Shown piece after piece: positions 5,843-11,798 of a stretch of DNA of 12,552 nt. This DNA comes from Streptosporangiaceae bacterium. Lineage in GTDB: Bacteria; Actinomycetota; Actinomycetes; Streptosporangiales; Streptosporangiaceae. The notes below the pieces were generated by a model, which saw only the letters and a list, made by a program, of their open reading frames with translations, made no database searches and had not been told where the DNA came from. The DNA is taken from positions 1-12,552 of the forward strand of contig JASIGD010000071.1 of assembly GCA_030045295.1 (NCBI GenBank), written 5' to 3'. The position numbers were made by a program, and so were the translations under genes. The number at the start of each line of letters is the position of its first letter. The stretch's first letter is position 1.

Positions 5843-6346
5843 ATGAGCCGCAGGCTTCTACAGCTGGTTATCCCGGTGACCCCGGACCGGCGAATGTTCC
5901 GCATCCACGACCCCAGCGTGGATCCGGATGCCCCGGGCGGCCCGCTGGCGCCGGCCGGCTCGCTGATCAGCGCGAACCGCGAGCAGCTGTGGGTCGGTAG
6001 CCTGCAAGAGGACATCGACGTCCGGTTGGTCCTCGAGGAGTGGGACGAGGCCCCGCCGCCGTGCGGCGACGCTTGGGACGAGGATGCCAAGAGCAGCATC
6101 TACCTGCGCGGGCAGCTGAGCATCAGCATGGGCCTGGCGGGAACCGCCGTTCGCGGGCTACGGCTCGGCGGCGGCGTCGGCGACTATTCGGTCCGGGTCT
6201 ACGCCGGCAATCGCGACGTGGTCACTCGCCGCTACTCGGCGCTGTTCGAGCAGTACCGCAATCCGCTGAGCGATGAGTTCCAGCAGGAGAAAAGGGCGCT
6301 GGAGGGCCTGGAGCGCTACCTGGTCCAGCTGTGGCGGGAATCTTAA
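5843..6346 (+). CDS. Uncharacterised actinobacterial protein, 167 residues
   Basis: I do not recognise a named domain. The protein looks soluble, without signal peptide or membrane helix. It has a short strand-like start (LLQLVIPVTPDRRMFRIHD), an acidic central part (LVLEEWDEAPPPCGDAWDEDAK, 63-83), a glycine-rich segment (104-114) and a C-terminal motif GDYSVRVYAGNRD (113-125), then a charged helix ending ERYLVQLW (157-164). From memory, the GxYxVRVxAxxRD and ExYLxQLW motifs recur together in small actinobacterial proteins of unknown function. ATG 5843 is chosen because GAGGGGAG (5833-5840) directly precedes it; an earlier in-frame ATG at 5792 has no such site. It is divergent from the MFS exporter and ends 12 bases before the convergent DUF3040 gene. 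There is no DNA-binding motif, so it is not the missing repressor. Confidence 0.75.
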   Translation: MSRRLLQLVIPVTPDRRMFRIHDPSVDPDAPGGPLAPAGSLISANREQLWVGSLQEDIDVRLVLEEWDEAPPPCGDAWDEDAKSSIYLRGQLSISMGLAGTAVRGLRLGGGVGDYSVRVYAGNRDVVTRRYSALFEQYRNPLSDEFQQEKRALEGLERYLVQLWRES

Positions 6347-6358
6347 GCCGAGGTTGCC

Positions 6359-6814
6359 TTAGGGCGACGTCGACGGCGAGGTGCCGGCGTTCTTCTGCTT
6401 GGTCCTGGGCGCCGATGTCCGGCTGGCGGCGGCGCTGGACGCGCGTGTGGCGGACGAGTTCGGGGCGCTCGCCTCGGTGCCGGACCCAGTGCTCGTGGTG
6501 GCTGAGGCCGCCCGGATGCTGGGAGGCTTGTTGCCGGTCGCCGTGATCCCGCAGTTGCCCGGCCCGTAAGGCGTCGGGCAGCTACGCAGGGCGTGCCCGC
6601 GGAACGGGATCATCGCGTAGACCATCAGCGAGACCATCGCCACCACCAGGACCGTGAACAGCGAGCCGATGATCCGCGCCCGGGGCGAGCGGAGCACGGT
6701 GGCGGGACCGGGGCGCCGGAACGTCGTCAGGCACGACGCCAGCCCGGGATCTTCGGCGGCCAGCCGCCGCTCGATTTCAGCGAGCATGCGCTGCTCGTCC
6801 ATCGACAGCGCCAT
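6359..6814 (-). CDS. DUF3040 domain-containing membrane protein
   Basis: A 151-residue protein starting MALSMDEQRMLAEIERRLAAEDPGLASCL, the signature of the actinobacterial DUF3040 family (N-terminal helix with E-x-R-x-L-x-x-x-D-P). One membrane helix spans about 48-70 (IIGSLFTVLVVAMVSLMVYAMIP). DUF3040 proteins commonly have two adjacent helices; here only one is seen. The segment 79-88 (CPTPYGPGNC) holds two cysteines that could pair outside the cell. The last 60 residues are a Thr/Ser/Ala-rich tail with scattered basic residues, probably disordered. ATG 6814 is chosen for the conserved start and for AAGGGGG seven bases upstream; in-frame codons further up, to 6886, add an unlike N-terminus. 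The family's function is not known. It is divergent from the radical SAM gene. Confidence 0.85.
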   Translation of the reverse strand: MALSMDEQRMLAEIERRLAAEDPGLASCLTTFRRPGPATVLRSPRARIIGSLFTVLVVAMVSLMVYAMIPFRGHALRSCPTPYGPGNCGITATGNKPPSIRAASATTSTGSGTEASAPNSSATRASSAAASRTSAPRTKQKNAGTSPSTSP

Positions 6815-6848
6815 ACCCCTACCCCCTTGCCTCGCGCACCGGGTGAAT

Positions 6849-6876
6849 ACCCTCTCACTATCTCTCACGAGAGGGT
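6849..6876. promoter_or_regulatory. Perfect 8-bp inverted repeat containing two CTCTCAC direct repeats
   Basis: ACCCTCTC (6849-6856) and GAGAGGGT (6869-6876) flank 12 bases. Inside, CTCTCAC occurs at 6852-6858 and 6862-6868, ten bases (one helical turn) apart. It lies 35-62 bases before the DUF3040 start on the minus strand, so it may be an operator or a leader hairpin of that gene. The remainder of the 6815-7054 gap shows only a small GGCTG/CAGCC hairpin (6907-6921) and the promoter candidates of the next gene. Confidence 0.4.
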
Positions 6877-7018
6877 CTTTATCCAATTGTTCCAGCTTTG
6901 TACTTTGGCTGTTTTTCAGCCCGCCAGTTCGGCGGCCGGCCGATCGCGGACAGGCTGGTTAGCCGTATCGTACGCCCGGCCACTATAAATATTGGTGACG
7001 AGCAGCGGCGTGTCGAGC

Positions 7019-7047
7019 TTGTGGTGCTCGAAAAGTCGTTCTATCGT
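7019..7047 (+). promoter_or_regulatory. Candidate promoter for leaderless expression of the radical SAM gene
   Basis: TTGTGG (7019-7024), 17 bases, TATCGT (7042-7047), then seven bases to ATG 7055. No Shine-Dalgarno site precedes this ATG, so leaderless initiation is plausible. A competing AT-rich box, TATAAA (6984-6989), sits five bases before an in-frame GTG at 6995 and would add 20 residues. I prefer the site at 7042. Confidence 0.3.
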
Positions 7048-7054
7048 GACGCTT

Positions 7055-9238
7055 ATGCGCTGGGACAGCCTGCGGCTCGACGATCAGCTGGCCGCTGATC
7101 AGGATGCCGCCGATGGCGACACCCTATTCCCCGCCGCGCGCCGGGAGGTGGCCATCCCGCTGATCGAGCGCGGCGCGTTGGCCCGCACCTTCGACACCCC
7201 CGGCTTTCGCGGCATGACCTTCTACGAGGTACAGGCCAAGTCCGTCGTCAACCGCGTGCCAGAGTCCTCCAGGATGGCGTTCCGCTGGACGATCAACCCC
7301 TACAGGGGATGCCAGCACGCCTGTGCCTACTGTCAGTCTGGCCAGACGCCCATCCTGATGGCGGACGGCCGCACGAAGCCGCTGGCCGAGGTGCGCGTCG
7401 GGGACCAGATCTACGGCACGGTCCGGCGCGGCCATTACCGCCGGTACGCCCTTACCACGGTGCTCGCGCACTGGTCGACGGTCAAGCCCGCCTACCGCGT
7501 CGTCCTTGAGGACGGTACCCAGCTCGTGACCAGCGATGAGCACCGTTTCCTCACCGAGCGTGGCTGGAAGCACGTGACCGGGGCCGAGTGCGGTCCGCGG
7601 CAGCGTCCGTTCCTGACCGTCCACAACAAGCTGATGGGAGTCGGCGGCTTCGCGGAACCGCCGAAGGACACCGCCGCCTATCGTCGCGGCTACTTGTGCG
7701 GCACGATCCGCGGCGACGGGAGCATCATTGATCGCGAGTACCAGCAGCCCGGAAGACAGCCCGGCCATATCTACCGTGTCCGGCTCGCCCTGGCCGACCG
7801 GGAGGGGCTGGCCAGGACCGCCGGTTACCTCGCCGACCTGGGCATCGGGTGCACCGAGTTCACCGTCGCCGAGGAGTCAGCCACGCGCCGCGAGATAACG
7901 GCGATCAGTACCAGCCGCCGCGATGAGGCCCGGACGATTGAGTGGCTGATCGCCTGGCCAGGCCATCCGGCCCCTGACTGGCGCAAGGGCTTCCTGGCGG
8001 GGATCTTCGACGCCGAGGGCAGCTACGGCGGAAGCTTGCGGATCTCCAACACCGACCCGGAGATCATCGACCGGATTGTTTCCTCGCTGGAGTCGTTCGG
8101 GTTCAAGTATGCCGTTGAGCCGAGGAAGCAGCCCAGCGGGATCGTCTACATCCGGCTGCTCGGGGGCCTACGCGAGGCGCTGAGGTTCTTCCACGCCGTC
8201 GATCCCGCCATCACCAGGAAGCGGTCGATCGAAGGCGCGGCAGTGAAGAGCGACGCCAAGCTCCGCGTGACCGCGATCGAGCCGCTCGGGCTGGACCTGC
8301 CGATGTACGACATCACCACCGGGACCGGCGATTTCATCGCTAACGGCGTGGTCAGCCACAACTGCTTCGCCCGGAACTCGCACACGTACCTTGACCTGGA
8401 CGCCGGGGCGGACTTCGACACCAAGGTGGTCGTCAAGGTGAACGCGCCCGAACTGGTGCGTAAGAAACTGGCCTCGCCGGGCTGGCTGAACGAGCACATC
8501 GCCATGGGCACCAACGTGGACTGCTACCAGCGGGCCGAAGGCCGGTACCGGCTCATGCCGGGCATCATCGCCGCGCTCACGGACGCCGCCAACCCGTTCT
8601 CGATCTTGACCAAGGGGACCCTGATCCTCCGGGACATCGAGTTGCTCGCCGAGGCAGCCGAGGTCACGGACGTGGGGCTGAACGTCTCGGTCGGGTTCGT
8701 CGACAAGGAGCTATGGCGATCTGTCGAGCCGGGCACGCCCGCCCCCGGACGACGGCTCGAGGCCTGCGCGGCGCTAAATGACCGCGGGCTGCGCTGCGGC
8801 GTGCTAATGGGGCCGGTGCTGCCGTTCCTGTCCGACTCCCCCGCCCAGCTCGAGGCGGCCGTCAGCCAGATCGCGGCGGCCGGAGCCCCGCAGCTGACGC
8901 CGATCGTGCTGCACCTGCGCCCGGGCACCCGCGAGTGGTTCTTCCGCTGGCTGCGGGCCCATCACTCAGGCCTGGTCGGCCGGTACCTCGACCTGTACGG
9001 CAGGAGCGCCTACACCCCGAAGACCTACCAGGCCAGGATCTCGGGTCAGGTCCGAGAACTCGCGGACAAGTACGGCATCGGCGGACCAAAGACGCGCGGA
9101 CCGGGCCTCGGGCACGGCAGGCGAGGCGCGCATCCGCTCCCGGCTCCCCAGCGCGGACTAGCGGACCGCGATGATCCTCCGGTACCCGCGGCTCCCGGCG
9201 CGCGCCGCGAGCCAGCCGAGCAGCTCACGCTGCTCTGA
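7055..9238 (+). CDS. Intein-containing Rv2578c family radical SAM protein
   Basis: The precursor has 727 residues; removing the intein (93-436) leaves 383. The host protein begins MRWDSLRL, the family-typical start. It has TINPYRGCQHACAY (79-92) followed, after splicing, by CFARNSHTYLDLD, giving the CX3CX2C motif (C86, C90 and the splice +1 cysteine) that binds the 4Fe-4S cluster used to cleave S-adenosylmethionine. Family hallmarks after the intein include GTNVDCYQRAEGRYRLMPGI, SILTKGTLILRDIELL and NVSVGFVD. The C-terminus ends EQLTLL. Relatives are annotated as Rv2578c-family or spore photoproduct lyase-like radical SAM proteins; the substrate is unknown. ATG 7055 is chosen by family start; GTG 7046 is three codons upstream. 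It stands alone, divergent from DUF3040 and followed by a hairpin and the MMPL gene. Confidence 0.93.
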   Translation: MRWDSLRLDDQLAADQDAADGDTLFPAARREVAIPLIERGALARTFDTPGFRGMTFYEVQAKSVVNRVPESSRMAFRWTINPYRGCQHACAYCQSGQTPILMADGRTKPLAEVRVGDQIYGTVRRGHYRRYALTTVLAHWSTVKPAYRVVLEDGTQLVTSDEHRFLTERGWKHVTGAECGPRQRPFLTVHNKLMGVGGFAEPPKDTAAYRRGYLCGTIRGDGSIIDREYQQPGRQPGHIYRVRLALADREGLARTAGYLADLGIGCTEFTVAEESATRREITAISTSRRDEARTIEWLIAWPGHPAPDWRKGFLAGIFDAEGSYGGSLRISNTDPEIIDRIVSSLESFGFKYAVEPRKQPSGIVYIRLLGGLREALRFFHAVDPAITRKRSIEGAAVKSDAKLRVTAIEPLGLDLPMYDITTGTGDFIANGVVSHNCFARNSHTYLDLDAGADFDTKVVVKVNAPELVRKKLASPGWLNEHIAMGTNVDCYQRAEGRYRLMPGIIAALTDAANPFSILTKGTLILRDIELLAEAAEVTDVGLNVSVGFVDKELWRSVEPGTPAPGRRLEACAALNDRGLRCGVLMGPVLPFLSDSPAQLEAAVSQIAAAGAPQLTPIVLHLRPGTREWFFRWLRAHHSGLVGRYLDLYGRSAYTPKTYQARISGQVRELADKYGIGGPKTRGPGLGHGRRGAHPLPAPQRGLADRDDPPVPAAPGARREPAEQLTLL
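7331..8362 (+). mobile_element. Intein with LAGLIDADG homing endonuclease, 344 residues, in frame
   Basis: Intein residue 1 is Cys (CQSGQTPILMADGRTKPLAE, block A with VGDQIYG). Block B is GTQLVTSDEHRFLTERGW (62-79), with S68/D69/E70/H71 where TxxH is usual. Two LAGLIDADG motifs follow, GYLCGTIRGDG (120-130) and FLAGIFDAEG (221-230). Both keep the acidic residue expected to hold metal (D129, E229), so the endonuclease may be active. Block F is MYDITTGTGDFIANG (325-339). The C-terminal splice junction is VVSHN followed by Cys, with penultimate His and terminal Asn. All four junction elements (C1, block B His, HN, C+1) are present, so splicing is expected. Excision rebuilds HACAY-CFARN. It is self-splicing at the protein level, and the DNA element moves by homing into intein-free alleles. 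Confidence 0.93.
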
Positions 9239-9333
9239 ACCCGCGCTGGCCGAGCAGGCTGAGCCCGCTGCTGGGAGAAAACCTGTTGGCGCGAGCGGGG
9301 ATCCCTCTTATGTTGGCCGGGGCAGATTCATCA

Positions 9334-9362
9334 TGCCTGATCGCCCTGAGCGAAATCAGGCA
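9334..9362 (+). terminator. Hairpin after the radical SAM gene, probable terminator
   Basis: TGCCTGAT (9334-9341) pairs with ATCAGGCA (9355-9362), and CGC (9342-9344) pairs with GCG (9350-9352) across an AA bulge, leaving a CCTGA loop. It lies about 95 bases after the radical SAM stop and just before the MMPL promoter candidate, so it could separate the two units. It is not followed by a T-run. Confidence 0.45.
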
Positions 9363-9376
9363 ATTCCAGATATAGC

Positions 9377-9404
9377 TTGACAGCACGACATAACGCGATA
9401 CATC
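9377..9404 (+). promoter_or_regulatory. Candidate promoter of the MMPL gene
   Basis: A consensus TTGACA (9377-9382) is followed after 16 bases by TACATC (9399-9404), a weak -10. ATAC-ATC-GTAT (9398-9408), a small inverted repeat, overlaps the -10 and could be an operator. The region is notably richer in A+T than its surroundings. Confidence 0.4.
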
Positions 9405-9417
9405 GTATTTCCTAAGT

Positions 9418-9477
9418 ATTAGATCAGAGTCTTCACGCATCAAATCGGGGTTCAGGTATCAGATCGGAGTCTTAAGG
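9418..9477 (+). repeat. Three imperfect tandem repeats of about 20 bp before the MMPL start
   Basis: Units start at 9418 (ATTAGATCAGAGTCTT), 9439 (ATCAAATCGGGGTTC) and 9458 (ATCAGATCGGAGTCTT). The first and third share AGATC-R-GAGTCTT with one mismatch, exactly 40 bases apart; the middle one is more diverged. Steps of 21 and 19 bases place the copies on the same DNA face. The last runs into the AAGGAGG ribosome site. Confidence 0.6.
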
Positions 9478-9480
9478 AGG
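9474..9480 (+). promoter_or_regulatory. Strong ribosome-binding site that decides the TTG start of the MMPL gene
   Basis: AAGGAGG is a full anti-16S match, six bases before TTG at 9487. It makes this rare start codon convincing, although no family motif begins until about residue 60. Confidence 0.8.
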
Positions 9481-9486
9481 GCTAGG

Positions 9487-11742
9487 TTGGCACGCGGGAC
9501 CACGGGGGCGCCCCGTAACACGCCAGATCCTGATGTCCCCGCCGGCGGCGGGGACGTCAGGGCGGCAAAGGCGCAGGACATTCAGGAACGGGGACCCGGC
9601 TATCAGCAGACCAGGCCGGGAGATCTAGGGACATCACCAGACCAAGGCAGGCCGGGCAGGCCGCGGGGCGTCAACCGCCTGACCGCCTTCATCTGCGGCA
9701 GGCGGACCAAGTGGGTCGTCGTCGCGTTCTGGCTCCTCGTCGTCGTAGCCTTGGGCTCGCTGGCCGGCAAGCTGCAGGGCGCGGAGAAGAACGACGCCTC
9801 TTCGTACCTGCCCGGCTCGGCCGAGTCAACGCAGGAACTCAACGAGCAAGCCGCCTTCCAGTCCAAGAACTACAACCCCGCCCTGGTCGTCTACGTGCGC
9901 GACAGCGGGGTGACGGCGGCCGACATCGCCAAGGCCCGGGCGGACGCGCGGTACTTCGCCTCGCTGCCCGAGGTGGACGGGCGAGTCACCCCGCCCATCA
10001 TCTCCAGCGATCACAAGGCGATCGAGACCCTCGTCGGCTCCGACCTCGGCTACAACAGCGACATAAGCGGCTTCATCACTACCGTCCAGAACACGGCAAC
10101 CAGGGATGCCGGAGGGCTCAGGGTCTACATCGGCGGCCCGGCCGCCCAGGCGAACGACGAGCTCAAGATCTTCAAGGGCATCGATACCACCCTGCTGTAC
10201 GCCGCGTTGGCCGTAGTGATCGTGCTCTTGCTGCTCACCTACCGAAGTCCGGTGCTCTGGCTGCTGCCGATCATCTCGGCGGGCGTGGCGCTGACCGTCG
10301 CCGAAGCCGTCATCTACCTGCTCACCCAGCACGCGAACCTGGTCGTCAACGGGCAGAGCGGCGGCATCCTGGTCGTGCTGGTCCTCGGCGCGAGCACCGA
10401 TTACGCGCTGCTCCTGGTGGCCAGGTACCGGGAGGAACTGCGCAGGCATGAAGACCGGCACCAGGCCATGGCGGTCGCCCTGCGCCGGGCCGGCCCGGCC
10501 ATCATCGCCAGCGGGCTGACCGTCATCGTCGGCATGCTCTGCCTGATGGCCGCCGAGTCCAACGACATCTCCGGCCTGGGCCCGGTGGCGGCCATCGGCG
10601 TCGGCGTGGGGCTGATCGCGATGATAACGCTGCTGCCGGCTTTGCTGGTCGTCTGCGGCCGGTGGGTCTTCTGGCCGATCAAGCCCAGGTACGGCTCGCC
10701 GGAACCGACCAGCCGGGGCGTGTGGGCCAGGGTCGGCAACGCTATCAGCCGCCGCCCGCGCGGGGTGTGGGTGGTGACCGCGGTCCTGCTCGCCGCCTTC
10801 TGGGCGGGCCTGATCGGCTTCAAGTTTGGCACGCTGACCGAGGCGCAGTCGTTCCGCGGCACCCCGCCGTCGATCACGGCCCAGAACGTGCTGGACAAGT
10901 ACTTCCCGGCCGGAACGGGCGAGCCGGTGGACGTGATCTCCAACGCGGCCAGCGCAGCACAGGTCAGGAACGCCCTCGCCGCCACGCCCGGCATCGCCTC
11001 GGTCACCCGGCCGGTGACCAAGGGCGGGCTGTCCTGGGTGGAAGCCACCATGACCCCGCCGCCGGACAGCTCCGCGGCCTACACGCTGGTGGATCACATA
11101 CGCACCACCGTGCACGCCATCCCGGGCGCGGACGCGAAGGTCGGCGGAGGGACGGCCATCAACCAGGACGTGGAGAACGCCGCGGCGCACGACCGCGATC
11201 TGCTCATCCCGCTGATTCTCGGCGTGGTGATGGTCATCCTCGGCCTGCTGCTACGGGCGATCGTGGCGCCGCTCGTGCTCATCGCCACCGTGGTGCTGTC
11301 GTTCGGCACCGCGCTCGGCCTGTCCTCGCTGTTCTTCAAGCATGTGTTCGGGTTTGCCGGGGCCGATACCTCGGTACCGCTGTTCGTCTTCGTGTTCCTG
11401 GTGGCGCTCGGCATCGACTACAACATCTTCCTGATGACCCGAATACGCGAGGAGTCGGCCCGGTCCGGCACTCGTCGCGGCGCGCTGACCGGCTTGGCCG
11501 CCACCGGCGGCGTGATCACCTCGGCGGGCCTGGTGCTGGCCGGGACGTTCGCGGTGCTGGGCACGCTGCCGCTGGTCGAGTTCACCGAGATCGGGTTCGC
11601 GGTCGCGCTCGGGGTGCTGATCGACACGATCATCGTCAGGTCGGTGCTCGTGACCGCGCTGACCTTGGACATCGGGCGGCACATGTGGTGGCCGAGCGCG
11701 CTAGCGCACCCGAAAGCGGAATCCGTGACAGACGGCACCTAG
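9487..11742 (+). CDS. MMPL family (RND superfamily) transporter
   Basis: A 751-residue membrane exporter with the two-fold MmpL layout. Residues 1-65 are a hydrophilic, Pro/Gly-rich cytoplasmic lead. Helix 1 is at 76-95, the first extracytoplasmic domain at about 96-232, and helices 2-6 at about 233-390. Helix 7 is at 426-446, a second extracytoplasmic domain at about 447-570, and the last five helices follow. Aspartate-tyrosine pairs sit in both halves, D305-Y306 (STDYALLLVARYREE) and D644-Y645 (GIDYNIFLMTRIREE). They match the proton-relay pairs known from mycobacterial MmpL3. Family members export lipids or small molecules using the proton gradient; the substrate here is unknown. TTG 9487 is supported by AAGGAGG. 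Its TAG stop overlaps a TAGAAT box serving the next gene. Confidence 0.93.
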   Translation: MARGTTGAPRNTPDPDVPAGGGDVRAAKAQDIQERGPGYQQTRPGDLGTSPDQGRPGRPRGVNRLTAFICGRRTKWVVVAFWLLVVVALGSLAGKLQGAEKNDASSYLPGSAESTQELNEQAAFQSKNYNPALVVYVRDSGVTAADIAKARADARYFASLPEVDGRVTPPIISSDHKAIETLVGSDLGYNSDISGFITTVQNTATRDAGGLRVYIGGPAAQANDELKIFKGIDTTLLYAALAVVIVLLLLTYRSPVLWLLPIISAGVALTVAEAVIYLLTQHANLVVNGQSGGILVVLVLGASTDYALLLVARYREELRRHEDRHQAMAVALRRAGPAIIASGLTVIVGMLCLMAAESNDISGLGPVAAIGVGVGLIAMITLLPALLVVCGRWVFWPIKPRYGSPEPTSRGVWARVGNAISRRPRGVWVVTAVLLAAFWAGLIGFKFGTLTEAQSFRGTPPSITAQNVLDKYFPAGTGEPVDVISNAASAAQVRNALAATPGIASVTRPVTKGGLSWVEATMTPPPDSSAAYTLVDHIRTTVHAIPGADAKVGGGTAINQDVENAAAHDRDLLIPLILGVVMVILGLLLRAIVAPLVLIATVVLSFGTALGLSSLFFKHVFGFAGADTSVPLFVFVFLVALGIDYNIFLMTRIREESARSGTRRGALTGLAATGGVITSAGLVLAGTFAVLGTLPLVEFTEIGFAVALGVLIDTIIVRSVLVTALTLDIGRHMWWPSALAHPKAESVTDGT

Positions 11743-11745
11743 AAT
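11740..11745 (+). promoter_or_regulatory. Candidate -10 element (TAGAAT) overlapping the MMPL stop codon
   Basis: TAGAAT lies eight bases before a GTG at 11754 and about 40 bases before the isochorismate synthase start. The first three bases are the MMPL stop codon. No good -35 is visible at 16-18 bases upstream. It is the same hexamer and arrangement seen at 424-429. Confidence 0.4.
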
Positions 11746-11753
11746 GTTGGCTC

Positions 11754-11798
11754 GTGGCGGGTGACCAGGTAACGCGGACGGCAGTGTGGCGGTGCTGA
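11754..11798 (+). CDS. Possible 14-residue leader ORF before isochorismate synthase
   Basis: A GTG eight bases after TAGAAT opens a short frame, MAGDQVTRTAVWRC, ending at TGA 11796-11798. The stop overlaps the region of the main gene's start (GTG 11792, read as GTGCTGA) and lies inside the first arm of a strong hairpin. Translation could unfold that hairpin and couple initiation. The ORF is too short to be supported by composition; the call rests on position alone. Confidence 0.25.
   Translation: MAGDQVTRTAVWRC

Noticed and set aside
7331..8362. Group I intron or insertion sequence rather than an intein
   Set aside because: The frame is open throughout and shows protein-splicing blocks A, B, F and G; there are no terminal inverted repeats or target duplications.
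9826..11190. Minus-strand frame of 454 residues opposite the MMPL gene
   Set aside because: Antisense shadow of a clearly coding gene; composition is His/Asp/Arg/Gly-rich with no domain.
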